In this document: positions 38,601 through 52,500 of the stretch, piece by piece | Layout: the number at the start of each line of letters is the position of its first letter | Position numbering within the stretch: position 1 is the stretch's first letter | Assembly: GCA_963675955.2 (NCBI GenBank) | Contig: CAXXVR010000009.1 | Span: 1,612,001 to 1,676,000 of the forward strand | DNA length: 64,000 bases | Source: Desulfocicer sp963675955 | Lineage (GTDB): Bacteria; Desulfobacterota; Desulfobacteria; Desulfobacterales; Desulfobacteraceae | Direction: 5' to 3' | Notes under the pieces: generated by a model | Told to the model about the DNA's origin: nothing | Databases searched by the model: none | What the model saw: the letters and a program-made list of their open reading frames with translations, nothing else | Program-made: the position numbers and the translations under genes

Positions 38601-40349
38601 CTTCCAAAATCCTTCTTTTACTCAATTGTATTGATGTTCATAATATCAGTAATATGCTACGTAAATTCATTATCTTCATTTTCACTTTAAATAAACTCAA
38701 TATCTAGTTCTGAATTTGAATTTGAATTATACTAAGACGCTTCTTCCTCCTCTTCATCACTACTATCATATTCATTCTCCTCTTTACTCTCATTACTCTC
38801 ATTCTTACTATCAGTTTCACTAAACTACTCCACGTCTTCAGTCCATGCTTAGAAATATCTCACAATATTTGGATGATATAATTTAGATAATGATGTCACT
38901 TCTCTGATAATCCTTTCACAATGTGCGGGAAATTTATAATCCAATTTCACTCTTTTTATTGCATACATATTCCCATCAAGCTTATTTCGTGCCTTAAACA
39001 CCTTGCCCTGTCCACCTTCACCAATTTGGGACCAATTATCAAAATCATTCTTAGAACGGAGATACATTTTTGTGGAAGGTTCCATATTACTTTCAAGTTA
39101 CTACCATATTGTTTTTTCTTCTTCGACATTTTCAGATTGGGTCTCAACTTACTAATTTTAAGTCTAAGCTTACCCTGGAGATGAGCATTTATTTTTTAAG
39201 ATTAAATCCTCTTTAAATTATTCGAATAGTTGGTTATTCTATGCAGTCTACTTATTAAGCATTGTAAACTTTTCTTTAAGTTCTTTCGTCTCTTCTGTTA
39301 TTATTGACTCTTGATTAACCATTAAAATAAAAATTTTGAACATTAATTTGCAAGAGTCAGTCTTTCTTCCTCTTATTTTTATAGTCTTTCTTTTTCCGTT
39401 TCTAAATAAATAAATACTTTGTTATAAAATAGTTAAATAATTTACTTTATTTTTATTCTAATTCTAATTAATATTTTTACAATTAATTCATTGTTGGCGA
39501 TTTCTCTTCCTCTATCTCCTCAGGCATTGCTATCAGTTCTTTCAACTCCTCACATAATTAAAAAATTATAAATCATTTATTTGTCGCTCCCTTTTTAATT
39601 ATTTTATTCGCTTATTCTAATAATTTCTATTATTTATTTCGCTTTATATTCTGCCACTACACTTATTTCAATAAATATATAATTATTAACTTCTATTATT
39701 TGTAATTCCAAAGGTTCACATGGATAATACCACGGCAATTTAAACAAAATTCTCATAATAGAATCATCCTCACCTTCGATTTTGCTTTTAAAACATATTT
39801 CAAATTTTGGACACACCTTGAATCTCCCAAGACTAATAATCTTCATTTCATCGATATAAATTGCACTTAAAGCCTCAATTTCATTCATAACTTATTCTGA
39901 GTATTATGAGTAATGCTATGAAAGATTAAATTCTTCTTTTTCAGATGAATTATTAGTCTTTTGTTTTAGATTGGAGAAATTTGAAGCCTATAACCCATCT
40001 AATTAAAATACATCTTATTCAATTTTCGTAGTCACTTAAAGTAGTTAAATTTATGGTGTTTGCAATTAGGAATTTAGTTAAGAGTTTATCTCAATTGAAG
40101 CTTTTTAGCTTCTGCGTTTATCGTTTTTTCTTTATTCTGTACCATTAATTAATTATCAAATAACAATATAAACTCTTTTTGAAAGCATTTTGATTATATT
40201 TGTCCTAATTTAAATTCTAATTAACTCCTACATTTTTTTTCCTTTTCTTTAACAAATTATAAACCAATAATTATTAGAAATGCCTTATTATTATCAAGTT
40301 TCTTTTCAGGTTAATTTTGATTAAACCTTCTTTTAACTTTAGATTTCAT
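35688..40349 (-). CDS. GCN2: GCN2-type eIF2-alpha kinase (RWD, kinase, HisRS-like)
   Basis: The domain order is that of GCN2. The RWD domain is at about 39.63-39.9 kb ('EIEALSAIYIDEMKII', 'LPWYYPCEPLELQI'). The kinase starts 'WSQIGEGGQGKVFKARNK' near 39.04 kb, has the long acidic insert typical of eIF2 kinases (38.5-38.83 kb), then 'LIHRDLKPLNIFL', 'IKLGDFGLAL', 'GTALYCSPEQ'. A HisRS-like region follows ('LTIRITLTQILDLLIEW', 'SPTFQYYSGLIF') and a C-terminal anticodon-binding-like segment ('IDVFVMSFHEENLTEELK', 'NGIKYLVILKK'). Trp in 'LIEWLNL' and 'IPWNEY' is TGA. A 32-nt intron precedes 'GKLTIRI'. GCN2 senses uncharged tRNA and phosphorylates eIF2-alpha. The exact start (40349, 'MKSKVKRRF') is uncertain; TGA is at 35688-35690. 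Confidence 0.9.
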
Positions 40350-40576
40350 TTCTTCTATTAATTATTAAACTTTCTCTTGACCGAAATAACAAAAGACTAT
40401 CCCAAGTAAAAAAAAAATCACATTTTATGAAAAATTCCATATTTAATTTAATCCCATTTACAAACTTATTAATATTATTATTATTATTAAAAATCAAAAA
40501 GCTTTTTATAATTTTGTATAATTTTTAATGCAATTTTGATAATTTTAAATAAAAATCATAAAATTAGTTTTCATTG

Positions 40577-43500
40577 TCATTTTTTTTGTTATTTGTTCAG
40601 GAGTTCTTCATCATCACCTTATAAATAAAATACCCAAGGCGGATATTCTCCTAAGAAATAGAATTTAAAAAGTTATTTAATCTACCTGTTTGTATCATCA
40701 TCCTTCCGTTATTCGTGCAATTAGGAACTGCTTTGTAACTAATGGCCAAATTCACAGTTTTTTTACCCTAAAAAAATCATATAAAGTATTATAATAATCA
40801 ATTTAATAATAAACATCAATTTTCATGGGACTTTTAGCTGATAAATTAAACACAGGATTATCAACTCTTATCATAAATTCTTAACTCTCAAAGAATGGAT
40901 TTTTAAATTCAATTGAAAAGCCTTTCCCTGAAATTTTGAATGGCCCTTTCGGTTGTGGTGGGGAACAGTATCCAAGTAACAAGCAATTAAACTCTCCACC
41001 ATCCGGACTAAAGACAGTTAAATATGCACGTGATTCTAGGAGATTTGAAGGCTCAAAACGAATATTTAGCGAAATATCAGTGCCTTCAAACGTTGCTGCC
41101 GGTTATGCATCTATTATTAAATAAAGGAGAAGTAATATTTACTAATTGTTTAATTTTCAAGCATAAAATCTAATTATTATTTCTCCTTTTCCTTTTATGG
41201 AGCCTTCATACTTATTGATTCGGATTACTAAGGTTTCGTCTGATTTGGAGAAAGTTTTTCCAATTTGCATTAATAAACTGCCAACTTCTTTACAAAATTA
41301 GTGAATTTAAAAGTCTGTGTCAAATCATTTCCAAGTGTTGTTTTGAAGGTCAATGAACGTTAGACTGTTTAAGCTAGGCCTATTAAAGCAAGTACATAAC
41401 TAAACTCTCCAAGCTCTGGTGATTTCAGTATCATTTTGCTTGTGAGTTCGGCTGCGAGGAGTGGTCTGTAGACAACTTCAAATCCAAATTCCTTGAAATA
41501 AATTTAGAGAAAATAATAAATTACAGAGTTTGCTTGGATTGTAAATTCATTTGGATTAAATGAAATATTATCATTATCGACTTAGAAGTATTCTTTTTTA
41601 ATTTCAATAGGAGTATTTAAGGGATTTTCTATTGTAATAACTTTACTTGTAGTCTCTCGAACAATCGCAGCCAGTTCAATCTTCCCTTAAATATCTGGCG
41701 GTTATACAGTTATATTCTATTTAATTTTATTTTTATACACAATTTACCAGTCTAAAAAACACAAATTCATGGGTATTTACATTTCGGAAATACACTGAAG
41801 CCTTATTCGTCGTGGATTTTAATCCGAGGATTGCAAGCTTATACGCTTTCATACCTTCCCCTGATATATCAATAGTATTTGCCCCATTTATAAACATTGA
41901 GCTATCAGGGACATCTAACACCCAGCTTACCTAAAATCTTTAAGTGCTCTGCAGCCAATTTTTTATATTAAAGATCTTTATTTGTGTTGTCTTTGCCTTA
42001 AATGTAACATCCTCGGTTCCGGCAGGTGCAGGAGGATTACTTTTTCCGAGCAAATTATAAAGGAGAGCTTAGCCATCTGGTAAAGGAAAGAATAAAGATC
42101 CTTCGTGTCTTTCGTCTTTAATTTCGGTAACTTAATCATTTTTAGTCATAGTTAATGGTTGGTAGAAAATTTCGTATTCCGTTTAGCCATTAGCTGGGAT
42201 ATCAAGTACTTCATTCCCAAAGAAATAATCTTTATGCTACTCCAATGCACTACTAATAATTGCTTTGATTCTCCATGGTTTTGGTGTAGTATTCTTAAGT
42301 ACAACCTTTTATTTTGTTTAAGTTCTGACAATTGTTTCAAACTTGATTTCTTAGATTTATTCCTTAGGTTAGGGGACACATTTCCCAAAGAGATTTAAAA
42401 ATAACGGATCTGCTCCTTCTACGTTGCATTTCACTTTCGGAAAAGAAATATCATTATTGATGACATTTGGATGGAAAGTTATACTAACTATCAGATTCTC
42501 ATGTGCCGGAATTACCTTTTATTGTATAATAATAATAATAACAAAGTAGAAATTACCCCTGTTTTCGGTTGAATAGTAAAAAAATGCTAACAAAATTATG
42601 TTTCCCATTAAAATTTCGCAGGGATATCACCCAAATTTGTCACTTAGATATTCTTCGTTAGTTTGCTATTAATCACTACAGGCCCAAACCCAATACCATC
42701 CTCTAACATCTTTAATTCAATCCCATGGCAAGCGCCAGTAATATTCAAGATTTTTCTTTATTCTTAATTTTCAACGATTTTGCAAAACAGTTCCTTTGAA
42801 AACTAGTGTTGGCGCATTTTAGGGTTAAAGCGGATCTCTATTTATTGTTTTTCTTTGGGACCAATCGAAAACTCTTTACTTGGTACACATTAAATATTAC
42901 ATTTCTATAATTCGTCTTGTTAATGTTTGCAATCAAAACTGAGATTAATAGTGCGTTTTGAAGAGTTAATTAAGTTGACAACCTTTGTTACATCAGAACC
43001 TACACGCACTATGCCAAAATCTATCAAAGCATCCTCTGTTTTTTCTAGTTCTAATTTAAATGGAATCCCCTCACCTTAAATTGTTATATCGATTTTATGC
43101 AAATTATTTATATCTAATTTAATTGTCTCTTTATAAAATTTGGTTTCACGTGGAGTAAATAGAATTGGAACTTTTAGTACATTCAACTCTTATTTATCTT
43201 TCTCAATTTATAACGGAAGTAACACTTATCCTGAAGCTAACTTAAAATCCAAATAATTTTTTTTCTCGAATAATGTTTCTATAGACATTGCAGTATTATC
43301 TCTATTCCGCATTTCTAATGTAGCGGTTTGCACTAAGGGTTGTTTGAGAACAAAACAAGGCCCAAAGTCATAATTAATAAACGAAAGATCAACTGCAGGC
43401 TTCCGGGATGACCCAATTAAATCAAATTAATAGGATGGACCTGATATGATTGTTAAGAAGATCCGACTTTGCTTTTGTGTGAATTTATATTCATCTATAG

Positions 43501-46500
43501 GGGAGAATAGAATCTAAGTAAAAAAATATTAAAGAAATTAATAAATAATTATATATAATATACCTCAATTTTTAATTTTTCTTTCTTCCTAACAGTTCCA
43601 GATTCTGGCGTGATTGTAATAAAATTAATATGTGGCGCTTTCTTAATTGTATAATCGAAATTAAAATCCCCTTGATTCTCAATCACTATTTTTCTAATCT
43701 TCTTCTCATTTATAAAAATATCACCAAAATTAATAGTTTAAATATCATTATGATTTAATACAACCGTACTTTCATCCTATGTTAGTGCATGATGTAAAAT
43801 ATACCCAATGCCTTTCACATTAAGTGTCAACGGCCGATTCTTACGTTTGACTTGGCACTAGATATTATAGTTAAATGAACGCTCAATTTTAGGCGCAAAG
43901 GTTATTTCAATTGGTTAATCAGAAGATGGTTTAATAACTCCGTTCATTGGTTGCACTGATAATGAATCAGCATAATCTATTTCACCTTTAATACTCTCTT
44001 TTATAAATTGAAAGGGAATAGGCACATCCTCTAAATTTTTTATATGAACAATTTCTTTATTCCTGCCTGTAAGCAATAGAGGCCCAAAATTAACTTTGCC
44101 AACATCAAAAAATATACTCGGACTTTGCACAGTCCCAACAATTAAAAAGTATTATTAGATATTGAATTAGGGAATCTCAAAAATCCAATAGCTTTCATGA
44201 ACACCATCGATTTCTGGGGAATACTCGAATGACATTTCAAATTTCTTCCCAGATAAAATCACACCTATACGATTTTTAAAAATAATATAAGAAAAGAAAA
44301 ACCTCTATTTGAATTGCATTTGAAAAAGCCTTAAAACTTTGGGTTAGCTTCAGATGGTAGTTTATCGTCATCAACTCGTTTCCATTCAAACTCATAGCCT
44401 TAGTTGGTAGGATTTGCAACATAAAACCTCTTTGTGTTTTTAACTTTAGTTCCCAGACTTTAGAATTCTATAATATCATATTTGGCTTATAAGGAACCCT
44501 TTTTCTCTCTATAATTACTAGGAGGGATTTCAAAGTGGCAAATCGGTCGTTCTGCATCACCATCAATTTCAATTATCAAAGGCTTTTGCTCCGGGTCTAA
44601 ATTCTCAAGACTAACAACAAGCAATCGAATATTGGAAGGCTCAACTTCAGTGGGACTAAACGTTAACGTAAATACTTCCTATCCATTCGGAACAACACTT
44701 CCTGTTTTTGGCGTGATTATAAAAAATCCTGGATCAAATTAAGCTGTATCTGCGGACACAATCTTGCATTTATATTTCATATTGATCAAAGAAGAATTCT
44801 TCACTTTAAATCTATGCACTCTTGAAGTAAACATTAAAGTTGGTTTGAAAATTATATCAGTGCTGTCGATTTCGTAACGAGCATAGTCTGCAACAGCGTT
44901 TGTTTTGAGCACGATTTATTTTTGAGTCTTATCAATTTCTTTGAATTCGGGCTCAGAAATCAATTCTTCTAAAGGAATTTCTGCCGCTTCTCCAGGTAGG
45001 CTCTTAGGCATTGTTGGTTCCTTTGTCTCCTCATTTTTTTTTGTCGGCTTTTTTTCTAATTTTTTTGTCTTCTACCGCTTTAAAAGCTCAGCGGCTTGCA
45101 ACTCTTCTTCCTAACGCTTTAATTCATCCTCATGCTGCTTTTTTATATACCAATCATACTAAGTTTAACTTACATACTTTATTTATTTTTTTGTATCATC
45201 CCAATCTGTGAACTCTTCCCCTGGCTTTTACTATTATTATTCTATTTATTTTATATCTAAAATCAATTAAAAGTCTTTATGCACCACAGTTTTTGAAGGC
45301 AAAAATGAGAGATTAATCAGTTTTGTTGCATTTACATCTAAGTGGCCTATTCTTGGGGTCAATTTAAACTCATTATTTCCTTATGTACTCCATTAAAATT
45401 TTAACTACTTCCCGCTATTATTCTTAATATAAAACGAATGTTTCTTTTCCTAATTTACAACACAATCCCCAAGATTGATCTCATCATCTAGTTCTGAAGG
45501 CAACCCCTCGAAGGTAACATCCTCAGAGTACCCTTCACCTGTGATTTTAATATTAGTAATTTCATAAGGATTCAATAATGTTTGCATTTAAATATTCCAA
45601 CTTTTCATTCCTGACTCAATTGGTCGGAATTCTACTGAGAAGGATTAATAAGTCTTAGGTGTTAAAGTATATGAAGTTTAACTGATAAATTTAAAACTAT
45701 CATTTGGCGTTAAATCAAATTTCACTGTTGCAGGTACTTGTCCTTCGTTTTTTAGGACAATAGGTAACGTCACAATTTTATCAATTCGTGTCCGTGGGAA
45801 TTTTAATAAGATTGTCTTATCATCAAACCATGTATTAGGTTTTTCTAATTTAATTGTCGGTAATGCACCTTCTCCACGTAGATCAAAAGCCAAACGATGT
45901 GTCTTTGGTAATTGCTCTCCGTTTTCAACAATTGCTTCAAACATTCCAGCATACTATGCCATAATAGTTGGTTTGAATGCCACTTTAACATAACAATGCT
46001 CATGTGGGGCAATCTTAGCGTTTTTTGGTTACACTTCAAAAGCAAATATTTCCGTTGCCTTTTCAGATTTTTTTCTTACATCAAATTTAATATTACAAGG
46101 GATCTTATTTTAGTTAATAATTTTAAACTTCTCAACGATGCCATCAGGTACTTTAGATGGGACTAAAGTACCAAAAAAGAAAGTCTTTTCCTCAATTGCA
46201 AATACATTTGAATTGATCATTGAAGTGATATTGGTTCCTGTATTAAGTGACGGCACTACTACTTGCTCCTCAAAAATAGACTCAAAGTCCTCAGTATTAA
46301 TCCCAGGCACACAACTTTCGCCAGCAACTTCATATTAAATCCCTTCCGGTTAATCATTAATATCCCTGCCTTAAATGTCAATTCCTAACTTATTTTCAAA
46401 TAGTTTTTATCCTTTTCCTTCAAATTTGATTTCAATAATAGAGGATTGGCCTGCCTGTATATTCCCAAACCAAGGATTAATACGCCATTATTCAACTTCA

Positions 46501-49500
46501 AGACTTGGATCTGCTTATCCACCTTTTCCACGAGCTTTAGTTTCCTTTTTCCCTGCTTTTCCTTCCTTTTTTCCTTGCTTTGGCTCTTTTTTAATATCCT
46601 TTTTATCCTTTCCTTTCTTACCGCCTTTCTTCCCATCATCCTTTTCATCCAATACAACACCTAATTCATCTAAATAAGCTTAATAAGCATCAGCTACTTC
46701 TTTTCGACTTTCTTCATTTGTGTAATCAAAGATCCAATAATTAAAATCAAATATTCCTTCATTTTTAATTTCAAATTGCCTTAATTTATTTTCATTAAAT
46801 TGTATAGGCCCAAAATTAATACTCTTTGCAGGGTTCATACTGTATTTAGAGTAAACGATATTAGCACTAACATTAATTGGGACAGGTTTGAATAACTCCA
46901 AAGTTTTTCCCTCTAGAATTTCCATATTAATATCTGTTGTATTATTATTTGTAAAGAGCTTTAACTCAACCAATGATTTCATTCTAAGACTTATCATCTT
47001 TTCCTATCCTGGTTCAAGTTCATCCTCATTTGGAAGAATTGTAAACACCTCTCTAAACATTCGCTTCCTCATATTGAAGGCATATTTAACTTTATATAAC
47101 CCGATATTCTTTGCTGAAAATTATTAGGTCTTTACTTCGCCCACCCGCATTTAATCAAAATTCAATAAGTTTTCGTTACTAGAGTTAGGGAATCTAAACT
47201 CAACTGTAATATCAAACGCCTCGGCCTCTATTTGTATGATTTATGGCTCTTGCTTAACTTCGAGGTTTTCCACATCCTCAACTTCTAGAACTAACTTTTA
47301 TGTGAATTTCATTTATTTTAATCCCTTGAAACTGATTTCAATTACCGTTTCTTATGTTGGTTTAAGCTCCCCAAAAATATTCACAACACTAAACTCAGCA
47401 GGCAGTTCATCCACGCCTGCCAGTTTCCATCTCACGGGAATTGCACAGATATTCTTTATCACGATATTTTTCTTTGCTTATTAGTTAAGTAATAATCTCT
47501 CAAAAAGCAAAGTTCCACCTTCTTTGATCTCAACAATGGGCTTTTCTGCCTCGCATTGTATAGGCAGAATTAAAGGCGTAGGGTTGTCCTTAATCATAAT
47601 AATTAGTTAGTCATTCCATTTTCCGACTTCCTAAGGCAATGCCCAAACTCGAATCAATTGCATGACTTCATTACCCACGCAACTGATTGTTAATTTTTCT
47701 GGCTCAACAAAAAAGACTCCTCTTTTATACTCCGGGAATTAAGCAGGGTTATTCTATACTTGCAATGAATCACTCATTAATGCAATTTCTATATCACAAT
47801 CGAATCTCCCTTAATTTGTTATCCTGAAAGTCTAACTATTAATATTCTTGATAACAGCTTCATCCTTTCGGGATGAATTTTTTCCAATCAATAAAGGACC
47901 AAACTCAAAGACTTTCTCGCTGTTTATCCAACACTTAGATAAATAACTATCCGGGATAGTCGATGGCCTTGATTTCTTATGCACCCAGAAAATACTTTTC
48001 GGTAAGGAACTGATCTATGGGAATTCACTGATACCTTCAATCTGCACTTCATATGTTCGTTAACAGAACTCGCCATCAAATCTCAATAAAGTTGAAAAGT
48101 TTCCTATGGATTTCGTAAAAAACCGTACCATTAATAACAAGGTTTTATTCCCAGGTAACAACCATCTTGTCTTTTCCTTCTCAAATTCTGTCCCGGTAAT
48201 TAGACCATATTTTGTTATTAGTTCAGTTTCTCTGACCTCCATTTTTGCTTTGACTTCATCATATTTCGATCTCACTAACTCATCAATTTCTTATAATTTT
48301 TCTTCTTCTACAGTCACTTCTAATAGCTCTTCTTCCCCCTCCTCCAATTACAATGCTTCCTTTGCCTCTTTATACAATCTTTCTTTTTCATTTTTTTCCC
48401 ATTCTTTAATTTCTTCCTCCATTTCCTCACGTTCCTTTTTAATAATACCCTAACACTTTTCTTCATAATTTTCTTTAAACATTGCCCAATCTTCATTCAT
48501 CCCAAAGACAGAAAATTTACTCAGATCATTTCCTTCTATACAAGCTCGTTCACGCACATTACTCCATGCTAAAATCTATTTATACTCTGGGTCAGGCACT
48601 GGTAGTAGATCCGGGTCCGGATAAATTGGTCCACGAACATAAGTACAACAATTATTTAAAAATTAGTGAAGGTTGTAAAATAATGGGACAATAGTCAGTT
48701 CAGTTGATCCTAGACTGGTGTATAATGCTTCTCGCATTTCATTATAAAAGATCTAAGGATCAGGCTTTTCTTCAACAATCTCTTCTTGTCCTTTCTTTTT
48801 TTTTACAGGCTTTTTCTTTTCAAGTTCACGTTACAAAATGTAATCCGGCGCTGAAATACAATTATAAATAAAGAATCTAACGTTCAGAGAGTTTCAATCT
48901 ATCTAACTCAATAGCTTCTATTTTAGACACAAACAAATTAATCAATTCTTCCCTTAACCTTTCATATTTTTCTTTTTGTACCTCATCTTAAAACTTCCCC
49001 GGATAAAACACATCAAATAGTTCGTGTTCATCATGTCCCATTTTATATTCTTAAAATTAATCACAAATAATAATTCATTCTCACTTTGCATTAATAGTTT
49101 ATCCTATTATGTCTTAGGATCTGTGTTTTTAGATTCTTCCTTTTTCCCTGGCTTACGAGCTTATTGCTTGGACTATGCTCGCTATTAATTTGCTGAGCTT
49201 TATCGTTGTCCACTTTAATTCCCTTATGCACCTTACTAATTCTAAAAATATGATTTTAAAAGGGAAATTTAATTAAAAATAATACTTTTTTGGGAGAAGG
49301 TCGATCCTTAAAAGAAGTCTCCATATTATCCCATTCAATAAACTGGCAAATTGGCAATTCATCCTCATCTAATTATTCACTTAATAACGCAAACTAAAGT
49401 TTGCAATTCTTGCATCCTCTAAGAATAGCTTTCATACTCTACAAAGTTATTATTTTACTTTTAAATAAACAAATTACCATCAATTCATCCTAGGAGTTTT

Positions 49501-52500
49501 TACTCTTCAAATTATCAATAATTACTCCCGCTGCACATTCGGGATGTTCAAGTCTTTCAGCTAAGAGTTCCCCAAGTATATCTTCTGGTAGAAACTGATA
49601 TAGTGATAAATCAATTTTTGCTAATAATTTTATAATTTATAAAAGCATTAAGTTAAACGTAATTATGCGTCAACGATATGTTCTTTCTTTCTTCCCGCTT
49701 TTTTGACTAATTTTTATCTATCTACGATTTAAAGATCATACTCCTTTTATCTTTATTCTAAAAATTCTTGCGCTTTGTCAGCTATTGAAAATTGATTTAA
49801 ATTTTATATAATAATAAAGTGAAACATGCAGGCGTTTTATGTATGATTCCCCATTCAAGTAACTCATTAAAATTAATCAAAGCACGATTTTATTGCTTCG
49901 CTAACTGTTTTGCCATTGTTGTTTTGCCACAAAGAGGAGGACCCCAAACAATAACTTTTCAGTATATAAACAATAATATTAAAAACTATGATGAAGAACA
50001 TCCGAAGCTACAGGTTTAGGATAAGATACAATTTTTTCTTCTGATGATAATTCATTTAATCTCCTTTGTATTTATTCTTTCTGTGTTTCATCCTCAATTT
50101 CTTCTAAGTCTGCCTATAACTAAATAATTTCTCTTCGTTTATCATTTGATTTCATTATTTCTTCCCAAAATGGATCCCCCGGATTTCGTACACTCACAAT
50201 TTATTATGGGAGAATTTGTGTTTGCTATAAGAGTTGTTATTACTGTTATTGCATTATTGATTAAGGTTTATCGGATTATAATGTTTAATTTTATTAATCT
50301 AATCGTTCAAGATATTCTCTTACTTCAGTTTCATCCTTTATGTAGACCTTATCAAACTCAACTGAGAAAATCTCTGTATCATATTCACTTAAATTTTTAA
50401 CTTCTAAAATTTTCCAAGCATTCCCTTCGTAAGGTAATACTGGTCCAATAGAAATATTCTATGGAGTTACTTCTAAGGGGATTGTTACTCCAGTTCCTTT
50501 ACAAATTACTGCTATTTGTTTAGGATTGTCTTTAACATGCAACATAAATTTAGTTTAGTAGTATTTTTCCGCAAGAGGAATAAACGTTATTGTTAACATT
50601 TATTTGCATTTTGATTACAAACTGCCACTTGCAGGAGTGATTGTGAAACGAGTGTTGTCTAAGTTTTAAGCTTAGCCTACTTCAAACCTTGCTGTTAATG
50701 TCCTAAAAAATACAATATAAAAGCATCAATATAAATACCAATCACATGCAACCTCCTTTTCATTACTAATTCGTATATACATTGTCTTTCTTTATCCGAT
50801 CAATAATCTGTCAAATTCTATATGTTCCATTGGGATACTAATTTCTGGAATCGTAATATTCCCACTCAATTCAATGTTATATTTAGCCCCGTGCTTGATT
50901 TCACATAGCGCTGTAGTCTTATTAAATCCGAATCTTGTTGTGTTTTTTGGTTGGAAAATAACAGTGATTTCGTGAGAATCATGTGGCAATAATTTAACTA
51001 AAAGAAACAATTTATAAATATTTAAAGGGAACCTCTTTCAGGCTGGATAGCAAAATCAGCAGGTTTTGATTATCTTTAATCAAAAAATAATTCTAATGGT
51101 TTATTACTGGAATTAGTGACTTTGAAAACTCTTTTTTTTGTCTAATTGATAACAATATTTCCAAAATCACAAATATAATTCGTAAGAATAATCTTATCAA
51201 AAAACCGTGTTTCCACTTTATAAAGAGTACTCATCCCACTGATTTCCACATTCTATTGCTACGGTATCGTTATATTAGAGGAATAGTCTGAGAGATTCTT
51301 CTAAATCTATGAACAAAAGATCTTCCTATCGATTTAAGTATCCATTTCCACAAGGATTTACTCCAACATTTTAAGTTAAAGTGGCTATAATGATTTCATT
51401 TTTTCAGGTTCCTCTTTGAATATTTATTTCTATTGTTGAAAGATATGTAGGAGTCTTCGTTGTTCATCATTTCGTTTCTTCCGTTCAATTTCATATTTCT
51501 CTAAATATTCCGGGGTTTCATATCGCAATAAACTAGTGACAAACGATGGATAATAAGCATTGCCTCGGATATTTATAAACTCTGGCTCAAAGTAAGCGAT
51601 TTAAATAGAAAATGCTTCTTTGATTTCATCTGGCCAACCTGGACAAATCTTCACTGTAAATTTCTAAGGTTCACCCCCTAAAATTTTTCCTGACAGAGGA
51701 GTCACATCAATAAGGCCCTTTCTTTTAATTGTATTCAAATTTACAACAAAATCAAAGGTGACTCCTCTGTCATCAGTGTTTTTCACTGTAAAGTCTTTGA
51801 CCACCCAGTCGCAGAACCTTATATCTTCTCCTAAATAAATATCATATGTTGATATCTTATAAGAAATTAAAGCAGCATCACCAATTAAAGTGACTTCATA
51901 ATCAGGACCACCATCTACTTTGCAGAGTGCTGTTGTTTTGTAGCGTCTTTATTGTTATCCCAGTGCATTAAAGATAAATTCAATGTTTTGAACTTCTCCT
52001 GGTTGCAAATTCCCACTTAAAGGCAAAATATCAAAGATTTCATTGATTGGTGGCTATTAAGACTGGAGTTAGGAATGTTATGAATGTTTTAGATCTTCTA
52101 TTTTGGATGCATCCATGGAGTCTAATGGCATTTCTTCTTAGAATGTCCATTAGTAATTTAACGTCATTTCTGAAACATTTTTTATCCAAATGACTTATTT
52201 TTTTGAAGTTTCATTTAATATAGAACCAAAATTCAACATTTTCTTTTCGATATCTAGATTTGGAAAGCATACTTCACCTATGAGATCCACATGATCCTTT
52301 TCAGGATGGTCTAAATGATGTACTTAAAGTTTTCCGAGTAATTTATCCGATACTCTATCTGCCTTTAATCCGGGATCAAAATCCACTCTCAACGTTGTGG
52401 TTTTATTTGGAAGTAATTAGAAATTTTCTGCGCTTATTTAAAAAGGCTAGATAGTTTTCAGCATGAAATTTGTAGGGAGGAGACTACTGCAAGTAATAGT